64,000 nucleotides of DNA from JACNKJ01 sp964344565 (GCA_964344565.1 CAYFNT010000006.1:1-64000), one strand, 5' to 3'; positions 15,304 to 22,952 are shown, numbered from the stretch's first letter. Notes: generated by a model from the letters alone, not told the origin. Translations and numbers: made by a program.

Positions 15304-16995
15304 ATGGAAAGCATGGGAAAGATTCGGCAAGGGCGGGAAGCCAGTCAGAGCTTCCACCGGTGGATGGACCTGCAGAAGCGGCTGCAGGAACGGCTCGAAT
15401 TTTCCCTGCGCGAACGCCTGGGGCCCGAGTCGCCGATCCTGACGCAGTACCGTGAACAGTATTTCCGGACCCTGCCCTCCTGGACGGGGCGTCGCCTCAG
15501 TCCGGTCGAGCTGACCCGGCGCCTGAGCGGGGCCGACGCCGTGCTTCTGGGCGATTTCCACAGCCTGGCCCAGAGCCAGCGCACCGCCCTGCGCCTGCTC
15601 AAACGCCTGATGCGGGCGGGCTTCCGTCCGGCCCTGGGCCTCGAGATGATTCCCGCCGAGCGCCAGGCCGAGCTCGACGCCTTCCTCGAAGGATCCATGA
15701 AGAGCCGCGAGTTCCTGGAAGTCTTCCGCGAGGGTTGGGACTTCCCCTACAAGCCCGTTCGCACCCTGCTCACCTACGCCCGCTATCACCATCTGCCGGT
15801 GCTGGCCCTCAACAGCGATCCGGCCGAGGACGAGGATCCCCTCGAGGCGCGGGACCGGCGGGCAGCCGAGATCCTGGTCCGCCATCGGAGGGCCTACCCG
15901 GAGCAGCCCGTCTTCGTGCTCATGGGCGATTTCCATCTGGGCGAGGACGGCCTGCCGGCGGCGATGCGCCTGGCGGGCTTCGAGGGCGAGGTCCTCCGCT
16001 GCTTCCAGAATCCGGCGCCGCTCTACTGGGAGGCCCTCGAGAGCCTGGGCGAGTGCCCGGAGATTCTCGAGCTGGCCGGCGGCGAGGCGGCCATCCAGAG
16101 CGCGACGCCCATCGTGAAGCTGCAGAGCTATCACTACTGGATCACCGGCCAGGAGCTGGAGCAGGACACCGTCGCGGCCCGACCGCCCGAAGATCCCGGC
16201 GAACTCATCGCCGACCTCAGCGAGGAGGTGGACGAGCTCCTCCACCGGGTGGCCCACTTCCTGAAGATCCCCCTGCTGGAAGAAGATCCCGCCGCCATCC
16301 TCTGGACCGGCCAGGACGACTTCACCAGCCTCGCCGAAGGGCTCGAGGGCTGGACCCCCGAGGACATCAACCTGGTCACCACGAGCCTCGCCTGGGGACA
16401 CGGCTGCTACCTGCCCAAGCGAAACCTCGGCTTCCTGGCGAAACTCACCCAGAATCGGGTGGCCGAGATGGCCGGGCGCATCCTGCTGGCTCGCAGCGCG
16501 CGTGTCGCCTCGCGCCCACGAACCCTGGTGGACGACTTCTACCTGCGCGTCGTGGAAACGGCCCTGACCTTCCTGGCCAGCAAGATCATCAATCCCATGC
16601 GCAAGTATCGGGACATTCCCAAGCTCGAAGGCATGCTCCAGCGCAACCGCCCCGGCCGAAATGGCTGGCGGGGCCGCGCGCGGCAGCTTCTGCGCTATCT
16701 GGAGGCCGAGCAGCGCTACCTGCAGGAAGGCGACGAGACGGCCCTGGCCGGTCGCTTCTTCCGCTTGCCCGCCCACGAGCATCTCGACCTCACCCGCGCC
16801 GTGGGCAAGCACCTCGGCGGACGCCTCTACGAGGCCCTCATGGCCGGCCAGGTGGACCGCCTCTGGGTGCGAGGGCTCTTCTTCGACTCCATGGCCCTGG
16901 AAAGCGCGCCCACTCGCGCCTACTTCGAGATTCTGGATCGTGTCTGGGGAAGGGGCGAATGGAAGGGCGATTCGCGAAGGGTGGAAAGACTCTAG
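15304..16995 (+). CDS. Double-length ChaN-like protein
   Basis: 563 residues from the ATG at 15304; an upstream extension in this frame is antisense to DUF507. Residues about 55 to 260 resemble the ChaN/TIKI fold: VLLGDFHSLAQSQ (first motif, GDFH where GExH is usual), LGLEMIP, and VLMGDFHLGEDGLP as the second motif. Residues 280 to 563 form an additional helical domain that I cannot assign. ChaN proteins are haem-binding lipoproteins of about 280 residues, but this one has no signal peptide or lipobox and should be cytoplasmic. It is transcribed alone, divergent from DUF507. Whether it binds haem or has TIKI-like peptidase activity is open. Confidence 0.65.
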   Translation: MESMGKIRQGREASQSFHRWMDLQKRLQERLEFSLRERLGPESPILTQYREQYFRTLPSWTGRRLSPVELTRRLSGADAVLLGDFHSLAQSQRTALRLLKRLMRAGFRPALGLEMIPAERQAELDAFLEGSMKSREFLEVFREGWDFPYKPVRTLLTYARYHHLPVLALNSDPAEDEDPLEARDRRAAEILVRHRRAYPEQPVFVLMGDFHLGEDGLPAAMRLAGFEGEVLRCFQNPAPLYWEALESLGECPEILELAGGEAAIQSATPIVKLQSYHYWITGQELEQDTVAARPPEDPGELIADLSEEVDELLHRVAHFLKIPLLEEDPAAILWTGQDDFTSLAEGLEGWTPEDINLVTTSLAWGHGCYLPKRNLGFLAKLTQNRVAEMAGRILLARSARVASRPRTLVDDFYLRVVETALTFLASKIINPMRKYRDIPKLEGMLQRNRPGRNGWRGRARQLLRYLEAEQRYLQEGDETALAGRFFRLPAHEHLDLTRAVGKHLGGRLYEALMAGQVDRLWVRGLFFDSMALESAPTRAYFEILDRVWGRGEWKGDSRRVERL

Positions 16996-17045
16996 CCGTC
17001 GGCTGCCTGCAGACCGCTCGAAATGGCGGCTTCAGTTTCCTGCCA

Positions 17046-17432
17046 CTAGTTTCCTGCCAATAGCCGAACCACATCCTGATCGGCCCCGGGCATCTCCATC
17101 GCGGGCAAGTCCGAGGCCGTCACCCAGGCCAACTCCTGGCCTTCGCGGCCGGAGGGCTCCCCCTCGATCTCGCTGCGGAAGAAGTGCAGCCGCACCCTCA
17201 GATCGGGATAGTCGTGCTCGCAGCTGAGCACCTTCTCGCCCACCACCGCCGCCACGCCCAATTCCTCATCCAGCTCGCGGGCGAGGGCCGACTCCAGGGA
17301 TTCACCGTCCTCGACGCGACCGCCGGGAAATTCCCAGACCCGGCCGATAGCGTCGTCCTTGGTGCGGCGGGCGAGCAGATAGCGGCCCTCGCGACGGATC
17401 AGAGCGGCTACCACTTCGAGGCGTGGGCTCAT
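17046..17432 (-). CDS. Nudix hydrolase, MutT-like
   Basis: 128 residues from the ATG at 17432. It has the Nudix box from Gly38 to Gly59: G-x5-E44-x7-R52-E53-L-D-E-E-L-G. WEFPGG just before it is typical of the MutT (8-oxo-dGTP diphosphatase) branch, and the short length fits. It would cleanse the nucleotide pool of oxidised precursors in the cytoplasm. Its start overlaps the stop of the UPF0045 gene as ATGA, and it is the last gene of a four-gene operon. Substrate preference within the family is not certain. Confidence 0.88.
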   Translation of the reverse strand: MSPRLEVVAALIRREGRYLLARRTKDDAIGRVWEFPGGRVEDGESLESALARELDEELGVAAVVGEKVLSCEHDYPDLRVRLHFFRSEIEGEPSGREGQELAWVTASDLPAMEMPGADQDVVRLLAGN

Positions 17433-17734
17433 TTGCGCAGCTCCCGGCCGAGCTTCTTCTCCACCGAGGCCATCTTGCCTTCGAGGCGGCCGGTGCGGCC
17501 CACCTGATCGTCGATCTTGATGGTGGTACCCACCCGGGAGAACTGCCCGGCCATGAGCTCGTGGCAGCGGCCGATCAGGTCGATGACCTCGTCCCAATCG
17601 CCTTCCACCGTGGTGCCCATGGGACCGAATCGGTAGTCGAGCCCGCTCTTGTCGATGAGGTCGAGCATCTGGGCCACGTACTCGCTCAGATGATCGTTCG
17701 CGCCGGTGGGCGCGATGGTGAAAAAGGCCAGCAT
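17429..17734 (-). CDS. UPF0045 / MTH1187-family thiamine-binding-like protein
   Basis: 101 residues from the ATG at 17734. The N-terminus MLAFFTIAPTGANDHLSEYV and the later DYRFGPMGTTVEGDWDEV are the hallmark blocks of UPF0045, a small ferredoxin-like fold related to YkoF that binds thiamine-like ligands in some members. The C-terminus has an added charged helix. It lies 17 bases after yugP and overlaps the Nudix gene. No thiamine genes are nearby, so the ligand is unclear. Confidence 0.85.
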   Translation of the reverse strand: MLAFFTIAPTGANDHLSEYVAQMLDLIDKSGLDYRFGPMGTTVEGDWDEVIDLIGRCHELMAGQFSRVGTTIKIDDQVGRTGRLEGKMASVEKKLGRELRK

Positions 17735-17751
17735 GGCTACTCCTGTTTCGA

Positions 17752-18459
17752 TTAGTCGCGAGCGCCCCTGAGGATGAGCAGGCGCAGGAGGTGCATCACG
17801 GAGACCGCGGCCGCCGCCACATAGGTCATGGCCGCCGCGTCGAGCACCTTCTTGGCCCCCACCGCTTCGTCCTGAGCCAGGTAGCCGTCGTCCTTGAGGA
17901 TGGCCATGGCCCGACTGCTGGCGTTGAACTCCACGGGCAGGGTGATCAGGTGGAAGACCACGGCCGCGCTGAAGAACCAGATGCCCACGTCCATGAGCCA
18001 TCCCACCTTGGCGGCGAAGAGGAATCCCACGAAGAAGAGCGGGAAGGCCAGGGTGGATCCGATGCTCACCGTGGGCGCGATGGCGCTGCGCACCGTGAGG
18101 GGGAAGTAGTCCTCGCCGTGCTGCATGGCGTGGCCCGTTTCGTGGGCGGCGATGGCGAGAGCCGCGAGACTCTTGCCCTGGTAGACGGCGGGGCTCAGGT
18201 TCACGCTGCGGTTTCGCGGGTCGTAGTGGTCGCTGAGCTGCCCGTCCACCCCGCGAACCTCGACTTCGGACAGGCCCCTGCTCGCGAGGATGCGGCGGGC
18301 GACATCCGCGCCGCTGAGTCCGGCCCGGCTGGGGACCTGGCTGAACTTGTTGTAGTTGCTGCGCACCTTGGCCTGGGCCCAGAGGGCCAGGGCGATGGCG
18401 GGAAGCAGCAGAATCATGGTCGGGTCGAAAAAAAGCGGAAAAAAGGCGAAGAGGGTCAT
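17752..18459 (-). CDS. yugP: YugP-type membrane zinc metallopeptidase
   Basis: 235 residues. It has an N-terminal membrane segment (about 8 to 30), the zinc motif HETGH (106 to 110) preceded by AALAIA, and two or three further membrane helices (about 125 to 180 and 210 to 228). This is the usual YugP layout (PF04298) and length. It is a membrane-embedded protease of unknown substrate. The ATG overlaps the DUF2007 stop as ATGA. The family assignment is firm, the role is not. Confidence 0.92.
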   Translation of the reverse strand: MTLFAFFPLFFDPTMILLLPAIALALWAQAKVRSNYNKFSQVPSRAGLSGADVARRILASRGLSEVEVRGVDGQLSDHYDPRNRSVNLSPAVYQGKSLAALAIAAHETGHAMQHGEDYFPLTVRSAIAPTVSIGSTLAFPLFFVGFLFAAKVGWLMDVGIWFFSAAVVFHLITLPVEFNASSRAMAILKDDGYLAQDEAVGAKKVLDAAAMTYVAAAAVSVMHLLRLLILRGARD

Positions 18460-18734
18460 TCTGCGAAATCCCTTTCTGGTTCCTCTTGATCATCCATGGG
18501 CGGCGCCTGGTAGAAATCGTCCAGGAGGATCCGGGCCTCGTCGGCGTCGGACTGGAACACCTTCAGGCGGGCCTGCCCCTTCTGCATCTCGAAGATCCCG
18601 CTGTAGGGGGTCGAGCCAAGGGGCTCCATGAGATAACGGATTCCCCGCTCTTCCAGCAAGGCCGCCAGTACGGAAACCTCGACGGAGTCGTCCAGGACGG
18701 CCAGTTCGACCATCTTTTCGCTCGAATAGGGCAT
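18456..18734 (-). CDS. DUF2007 domain protein
   Basis: 92 residues. The sequence has the DUF2007 pattern: a first strand VELAVLDDSVEVSVLAALLE, the turn RGI-RYLMEP and a C-terminal ARLKVFQSDADEARILL strand-helix. These small ferredoxin-like domains are often described as putative signal-transducing or effector-binding modules. A tail rich in acidic residues follows. It is the first gene of the operon DUF2007-yugP-UPF0045-nudix. Function unknown. Confidence 0.8.
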   Translation of the reverse strand: MPYSSEKMVELAVLDDSVEVSVLAALLEERGIRYLMEPLGSTPYSGIFEMQKGQARLKVFQSDADEARILLDDFYQAPPMDDQEEPERDFAE

Positions 18735-18859
18735 GAGGCACCTCCGGAAAAGGTCTCTACCTGATTATGGGCTTCCAGGCCATTGAGCGCCAGAAAATGA
18801 ATGCATCCGGGATGCCCGAATTCGGCCCCTTCAGGCATCGGGGCCGGGCCATCAAGCCA

Positions 18860-18888
18860 TTGACAATGCGGGGATTATCCCCTAGTTT
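18860..18888 (+). promoter_or_regulatory. Promoter with palindromic spacer, for the outer-membrane protein gene
   Basis: TTGACA (18860-18865), a 17-base spacer and TAGTTT (18883-18888). The spacer ends in the perfect 13-base palindrome GGGGATTATCCCC (18870-18882), placed where a repressor would block polymerase. The leader to the ATG at 18950 is about 55 bases. The rest of 18735-18949 holds nothing else I can see. Confidence 0.75.
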
Positions 18889-18949
18889 TCCCTCCGAGTT
18901 CCCCCGTCAGGCCCCCCAAAGACATCCCTTTTCGGAGGTTCAGGATACG

Positions 18950-19849
18950 ATGTTCAAGCGGCTGTCCATGCTCGTTCTGGCTCTGGTCTGGGTAATGCCG
19001 GCCCATGGGATCCTATTGGGGAATCACCACATCAGTTTCGACCTCGTCGGCTCCACCGAGTACTTCGAGTTCGCGGATTTCCAGGAATGGGAACTCCCCG
19101 ATGAGGTGACCACGGGCAGCGGCCTGGTCATCCCCCTGGACGATCTCAGCTGGGGATTCGGAATCTACGACCTGAATCCCGACGTGAATCCCGAGTCCTG
19201 GGACGACACCATGGACATCACGGATCCGCGACAGAATCGAAACGTGATCAAGTTGAAGTTCCAGGGCAATCTCGACCTGGGCTTCCGTATGCGTTCGGCG
19301 ATCTCTCCCCGCTGGGGCATCGAGGGATACCTCAAGTACACGCCGGCCGATCTGGTCATCGACTTCAACAACAACACGGTGCCCTCGGCCAGCTTCACCC
19401 GCTACCAGGGCGTGACCAATCCCGGCGACGACAGTTCGAACCTGAACTGGGTCGAAGGCGACTTTCCCACCTACCACATCTTCCGCTTCGGGCTGAATCT
19501 CGACTACGTCTACTTTCGCAGCCGTGACAACGTGTGGAACTTCTACGGCTCCCTGGGCGCGGGCGCGGTGGCCTATCATCGCTCCGGCAATCTGCTGGTC
19601 CCGGTGGACTACGACTCGGACCTCCAGGACTATCCCGCCGCGCCGAGAGACATCACCTGGCTTCTGCCCAACGACACCTTCCCCAGCCTCAGCATCGGCA
19701 CGGGCGGAATCTTCTTCATCCATCGCTACTTCGGCCTGAACTTCGACATTCGCGCCAACTGGACCACCTTCGAGTTCAAGCGCGCCGAGTTCGAGAGCCA
19801 GAGCCATTGGATCGTGGGCGCCAGCCTCGGATACTCCATCCGCCTCTGA
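18950..19849 (+). CDS. Predicted outer-membrane beta-barrel protein
   Basis: 299 residues from the ATG at 18950, after GGAGG. A signal peptide (about 1 to 21, ending PAHG) is followed by alternating hydrophobic and polar strands with aromatic ends. LGFRMRSAISPRWGIEGYLKY, HIFRFGLNLDYVY and the final IVGASLGYSIRL are typical of porin-like or OmpA-like barrels. No plug, OmpA or TPR domain is seen. It is monocistronic, with its own promoter and a strong terminator. Function and ligand cannot be named. Confidence 0.65.
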   Translation: MFKRLSMLVLALVWVMPAHGILLGNHHISFDLVGSTEYFEFADFQEWELPDEVTTGSGLVIPLDDLSWGFGIYDLNPDVNPESWDDTMDITDPRQNRNVIKLKFQGNLDLGFRMRSAISPRWGIEGYLKYTPADLVIDFNNNTVPSASFTRYQGVTNPGDDSSNLNWVEGDFPTYHIFRFGLNLDYVYFRSRDNVWNFYGSLGAGAVAYHRSGNLLVPVDYDSDLQDYPAAPRDITWLLPNDTFPSLSIGTGGIFFIHRYFGLNFDIRANWTTFEFKRAEFESQSHWIVGASLGYSIRL

Positions 19850-19872
19850 GCCGATCCGCATTGAAAAGGAAA

Positions 19873-19894
19873 GCCCCCGGCCGATGCCGGGGGC
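19873..19894. terminator. Rho-independent terminator between convergent genes
   Basis: Perfect 9-bp stem GCCCCCGGC-CGAT-GCCGGGGGC followed by ATTTTC on the plus strand and by TTTCCTTTTC on the minus strand. It serves the outer-membrane protein gene and the convergent small gene at 19920. Confidence 0.85.
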
Positions 19895-19919
19895 ATTTTC
19901 GTGGACCCTGCCGCCGAGG

Positions 19920-20156
19920 CTAGTTTTCGTACATGGAGAAGGCGGGCAGCTTGTATTTCTTGTCGATGAGCCGAAGGGCGTCGAAGACTTCCTTGATCTC
20001 GCCCTGGAATGCCGCCACGTCGGGAACCTCCTCGCCCGGCGCGCCCTTGGGGCGCCAGTAGGCCTTGTACTTCTCGCGAAGCAGCTCCTTGAGGCGCGCC
20101 TCGAGGCGCTGCATTTCCTGCTGCTGCTCGGCGCTGAGTCCGGATTCGTCGGCCAT
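19920..20156 (-). CDS. Small hypothetical protein
   Basis: 78 residues from the ATG at 20156, which has AAGGAGG upstream. It is predicted helical: a heptad-like stretch EQQQEMQRLEARLKELL, then KAYWRPKGAPGEEVPDV and a helix with EVFDALRLIDKKYKL. There is no signal peptide. It could be a small coiled-coil cytoplasmic protein. I recognise no family. It is transcribed alone, back to back with the phosphodiesterase gene. Confidence 0.65.
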   Translation of the reverse strand: MADESGLSAEQQQEMQRLEARLKELLREKYKAYWRPKGAPGEEVPDVAAFQGEIKEVFDALRLIDKKYKLPAFSMYEN

Positions 20157-20228
20157 GGGCGTCCCTCCTTGACAGTTTGACGAGTAATATATCAGGCTGC
20201 CCAACGATTTCCATAGAAATGGAGCCCC

Positions 20229-20720
20229 ATGAGGATTGCCGCCGTTTCCGACAGCCATGGACGCATTCCCCCCGAGACCCTTGAGGCCCTGGCCGGGGCG
20301 GAGCGCATCCTGCACCTGGGCGACCTCGGGCCGGCCCACCTGCTCCTGGAACTGGAGGCCATCGCCCCCACCCTGGCCGTGCAGGGCAATAACGACGCCC
20401 CGGGCCAGCCCGACCTGCCGCCGCTGCGTGAATTCACCGAGAGGGGCGTTCACTTCCATATGCGTCACTATCCCTGGGACGGCCGGAGTCTGGCGCAGGG
20501 ACCCGCGCCTTCGATCTTCCTGCACGGCCACACCCACCGCCCCAGCATCGAAGAAGTGGAAACGGGCTTCATGCTCTGCCCCGGATCCCTTCGACTTCCC
20601 CGTGGAGGCTTTCCGCGGAGCTACGCCTGGATCGTTCTGGAAGGGGGAAGCCTGCGCATCAGCGTGCGGGATCTGATCAGCCGAGAGCTCATCGACGAGG
20701 TGAATAAAAATCACCCCTAA
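20229..20720 (+). CDS. YfcE/MJ0936-type metallophosphodiesterase
   Basis: 163 residues. Metal-binding motifs of the calcineurin-like fold appear in order: SDSHG (Asp8, His10), HLGDLG, GNND and HGHTH. The length and the compact layout match YfcE/MJ0936-type enzymes, which hydrolyse phosphodiesters with Mn2+ or Ni2+. It is cytoplasmic, has no signal peptide, and stands alone in the plus direction. The natural substrate is unknown. Confidence 0.9.
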   Translation: MRIAAVSDSHGRIPPETLEALAGAERILHLGDLGPAHLLLELEAIAPTLAVQGNNDAPGQPDLPPLREFTERGVHFHMRHYPWDGRSLAQGPAPSIFLHGHTHRPSIEEVETGFMLCPGSLRLPRGGFPRSYAWIVLEGGSLRISVRDLISRELIDEVNKNHP

Positions 20721-20751
20721 GCCCGCAAACCCCCGGTAATTAAGGCTTTCC

Positions 20752-20781
20752 TTGACCTCGGACCTTTCGGTCTGCTATGCT
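20752..20781 (+). promoter_or_regulatory. Promoter of the putative small RNA
   Basis: TTGACC (20752-20757), an 18-base spacer containing GACC-TTTC-GGTC, and TATGCT (20776-20781). The start point would be near 20788. No ribosome-binding site or long gene follows on this strand. Confidence 0.7.
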
Positions 20782-20787
20782 CGAACG

Positions 20788-20941
20788 TTGCATGAGGAGT
20801 GGGGAGCAGACATCTAAGGGCAAAACGCAGAGCGCTTCCCTGTGCAGCAGACCATGTTCTCCTCCTTTTCCGGCCGACCTGCGATTCCCACCTGGGCCGG
20901 AAAACTAAGGTGCCCGGGCCTTCCTGAGGCCCGGGTTTTTT
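20788..20941 (+). ncRNA. Candidate stand-alone structured small RNA, about 150 nt
   Basis: The stretch has its own promoter and terminator and no downstream plus-strand gene. Visible structure: GAGGAG (about 20794-20799) can pair with CTCCTC further on, enclosing a bubble that holds AGGG and CCCT; then TTTTCCGGCC and GGCCGGAAAA form a perfect 10-bp hairpin; then the terminator. The length and the long stem with an internal bubble recall 6S RNA, but I see no conserved SRP, RNase P or tmRNA signature. A 38-codon ORF from the ATG at 20792 to the TAA at 20906 exists but lacks a Shine-Dalgarno sequence. Confidence 0.6.
20913..20941 (+). terminator. Rho-independent terminator of the small RNA
   Basis: Perfect 9-bp stem CCCGGGCCT-TCCTG-AGGCCCGGG directly followed by six T residues (20936-20941). 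Confidence 0.92.
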
Positions 20942-20960
20942 CATGCTCGTCGGTCCGCGC

Positions 20961-21497
20961 TCAGTAGAGGAACTTCACCTCGCTCCAACTGCCGACATAG
21001 GCGGCCGTGGGATCGGCCCCGCGCCAATAGGTCATGCCGCCTCCGCTCGGGCCGCCCTGACCGTCTCCCTGACTCCAACTCTCGAAACGGATGTCGATGT
21101 AGATGTCGTCGGTGATCAGGTGAACCACGGCGTCGACGCCGATCACGCTCAGCGGCGCGGCGCCGTGCCAGTTGTCCCAGGTGCTGTATTCGTAGGCGTC
21201 CCAGTTCTCCGCGGAGCCGGTAGCCCATTCCGTGTCGAGTGGGCTCAGAAAGCCCATGTTGTCGAACTCGTCCTCGATGGCGATGTTGAAGATGCCCTTG
21301 GTGTCCGCCCGGGTGAGCCAGACATTCTCGGTGAGTCGATCTTGGTGGTCAGCCTGAGTCCAATCGACGAACTCATCTTTCACGAAGAGGAAGTCGTCCC
21401 CCGACCATACCTCTGCGGCCGAGAGCGGCTGGCCGATGATGGCAAGGGATGCGAAGAGTACGCAGATCAGGTGCGAAGTTTTAGCGATTGGTTTCAT
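20961..21497 (-). CDS. Secreted hypothetical protein
   Basis: 178 residues with a clear signal peptide (about 1 to 28, ending PLSAAE). The mature part is acidic and strand-rich. The C-terminal half contains AVVHLITDDIYIDIRFESW and a GGGMTYWRG turn, a pattern often seen in extracellular proteins of marine and environmental bacteria that carry PEP-CTERM-like or other secretion tails. No sorting tail is present here. It is monocistronic with a plausible promoter upstream. Function unknown. Confidence 0.7.
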   Translation of the reverse strand: MKPIAKTSHLICVLFASLAIIGQPLSAAEVWSGDDFLFVKDEFVDWTQADHQDRLTENVWLTRADTKGIFNIAIEDEFDNMGFLSPLDTEWATGSAENWDAYEYSTWDNWHGAAPLSVIGVDAVVHLITDDIYIDIRFESWSQGDGQGGPSGGGMTYWRGADPTAAYVGSWSEVKFLY

Positions 21498-21524
21498 CGA
21501 TCCTCCTTGAAAGCAATGAACGGC

Positions 21525-21553
21525 ATGCTACCCGGATTGCCGCAGCATTCCAA
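21525..21553 (-). promoter_or_regulatory. Promoter of the secreted protein gene
   Basis: On the minus strand TTGGAA (21553-21548), a 17-base spacer and TAGCAT (21530-21525), with AAGGAGG between this and the ATG at 21497. Confidence 0.5.
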
Positions 21554-21563
21554 CAACGGAAAA

Positions 21564-21585
21564 CCCCGAGTCCTGTGACTCGGGG
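21564..21585 (-). terminator. Rho-independent terminator after tRNA-Leu
   Basis: 9-bp stem CCCCGAGTC-CTGT-GACTCGGGG. On the minus strand it lies 9 bases beyond the tRNA and is followed by TTTTCCGTTG, ending the secG-tRNA-Leu transcript. Confidence 0.85.
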
Positions 21586-21594
21586 TCGATTCGG

Positions 21595-21678
21595 TGCCCG
21601 GGACGAGAGTCGAACTCGTACGGACTTTCGTCCACTGCCCCCTCAAGACAGCGTGTCTACCAATTCCACCACCCGGGC
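21595..21678 (-). tRNA. tRNA-Leu (anticodon GAG)
   Basis: A type II tRNA. The acceptor stem is GCCCGGG/CCCGGGC, the D arm contains TGGTGGAATTGGTAGACAC, and the anticodon stem CTGTC/GGCAG encloses TTGAGGG, giving GAG. CCA is not encoded. It begins 12 bases after the secG stop with no room for a promoter, so it must be processed from the secG transcript. E. coli has the same order, secG then leuU with the same anticodon. Confidence 0.94.
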
Positions 21679-21690
21679 GGGGCGTATCCT

Positions 21691-22125
21691 CTAGGGAGTC
21701 GCGGGTTCAGGCTCGCCCACGGGCGCGTCCTCGCCCGTTTCGGCGGGTGCCGTCTCTTCGCCCGTCGCATCACCGGCCTGGACGCCCTCGGTCTGGATCT
21801 GATCGAGGATGGAAGCGCCCGGCGCCACGTCCAGCTCGTTGCCGGCGGTCTCGCGCTGCTGCTGCGCGATGACGCCTTCCCGAGTGGTCGTGCCCTGGCG
21901 CGAGGACAGGAGCGATAGCAATAGCGCCAGCACGATGAAGCTGCCGGCCAGGTATCCGGTGGCACGGCTCAGCAGGTTGCCCGCGGCGCGACCGCCCAGC
22001 ATGGCGGCGTCGCTGGAGCCACCGAAGGCGCCCGCGAGGCCGCCTCCCTTGCTGGACTGCATCAGCACCACGATCACCAGCGCAACGCAGACGAGGAGGA
22101 AGATTGTCAGAAGAATGGCGTACAT
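21691..22125 (-). CDS. secG: Preprotein translocase subunit SecG
   Basis: 144 residues. It has two membrane helices (about 3 to 22 and 55 to 72) separated by the conserved MQSSKGGGLAGAFGG loop, the hallmark of SecG. The C-terminal 70 residues form a long Glu/Pro/Ala-rich tail, much longer than in E. coli. It is part of the inner-membrane SecYEG channel. It follows tpiA and has its own promoter overlapping the tpiA stop. Confidence 0.95.
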   Translation of the reverse strand: MYAILLTIFLLVCVALVIVVLMQSSKGGGLAGAFGGSSDAAMLGGRAAGNLLSRATGYLAGSFIVLALLLSLLSSRQGTTTREGVIAQQQRETAGNELDVAPGASILDQIQTEGVQAGDATGEETAPAETGEDAPVGEPEPATP

Positions 22126-22159
22126 CGCCTACTCCCATAAGCTTGGGTCAAGGAGGGGC

Positions 22160-22188
22160 AAGTTATCAAAAGGTTTAGGGCCTGTCAA
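22160..22188 (-). promoter_or_regulatory. Promoter of secG-tRNA-Leu
   Basis: On the minus strand TTGACA (22188-22183), a 17-base spacer and TAACTT (22165-22160). It overlaps the tpiA stop codon and gives secG an expression route separate from the glycolytic genes. Confidence 0.85.
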
Positions 22189-22952
22189 GACGCCGCGTAG
22201 GGCGGGATCAGGGCCAGGAAACTGTCCCCGTCGAGGCTCGCGCCGCCCACCAGGGCCCCGTCCACGTCCTCGCAGGCCATGAGCTCGGAGACGTTGTCGG
22301 GCTTCACGCTACCCCCGTAGAGGATGCGCATGCCCGCCGCCAGATCGGCTCCGATGAGCTCGCCGAGCCTGGCCCGCATGGCCGCGTGCACCTCCTGGGC
22401 CTGGGCCGGGCTCGCGGTGAGCCCCGTGCCGATGGCCCAGACGGGCTCGTAGGCCAGGACCACCTTGGCCAGGCGATCCTCCGGCATACCCGCGAGCACG
22501 CCCTCGGTCTGCCCCAGCACCACTTCCAGGGTGCGGCCGGCCTCGCGCTCCTGGAGGGTCTCCCCCACGCAGAGAATGGGCAGCAGCCCCGCGTCGAAGG
22601 CCGCGGCGGCCTTTTCGGCGACGCCGGCGTCGGTCTCGCCGAAGTAGCTCCGGCGCTCGCTGTGCCCCAGGATGACCCAGTCGGCTCCCGCGGCCCGCAG
22701 CATGGGCGCGCTGACCTCGCCGGTGTAGGCACCGGACGGCGCCGGATGCAGATTCTGTCCCGCCACGCCGATGCCCGAACCCGTGAGCACGCCCGCCACC
22801 ACGGGCAGGGCCAGGAAGGTGGGGCCCACGAGCACGTCGGCCTCGAGCTTCCTGCCTTCTAGACCCAGTCGGATGGCGTCGGCCAGGGCCGCGCCCGCGG
22901 CGGGATCCAGGTTCATCTTCCAGTTGCCGGCGATGAGGATGCGGCGGCTCAC
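22185..22952 (-). CDS. tpiA: Triosephosphate isomerase
   Basis: 255 residues. The motifs are intact: GNWKMN (catalytic Lys), GHSERR (catalytic His), the AYEPVWAIGTG loop with the catalytic Glu, and the phosphate-binding ILYGGSVKPDN. It interconverts dihydroxyacetone phosphate and glyceraldehyde 3-phosphate in the cytoplasm. Translation starts at a GTG that overlaps the pgk stop as GTGA, so the two enzymes are coupled. Confidence 0.97.
   Translation of the reverse strand: MSRRILIAGNWKMNLDPAAGAALADAIRLGLEGRKLEADVLVGPTFLALPVVAGVLTGSGIGVAGQNLHPAPSGAYTGEVSAPMLRAAGADWVILGHSERRSYFGETDAGVAEKAAAAFDAGLLPILCVGETLQEREAGRTLEVVLGQTEGVLAGMPEDRLAKVVLAYEPVWAIGTGLTASPAQAQEVHAAMRARLGELIGADLAAGMRILYGGSVKPDNVSELMACEDVDGALVGGASLDGDSFLALIPPYAAS

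Noticed and set aside
15217..16812. 531-codon minus-strand frame opposite the ChaN-like gene, and similar frames opposite the TonB receptor, mrdA and gcvP genes
   Set aside because: Shadow frames of real genes; no conserved motifs and no ribosome-binding sites.
20792..20908. 38-codon ORF inside the small RNA region
   Set aside because: No Shine-Dalgarno sequence, a start only a few bases from the predicted RNA end, and codons that overlap perfect hairpin arms. Structure explains the sequence better, although relatives could still show it is coding.
20788..20941. SRP RNA, RNase P RNA or tmRNA
   Set aside because: The SRP GGAAGGAAGCAGCC core, the RNase P GAGGAAAGTC block and the tRNA-like end of tmRNA are all absent.
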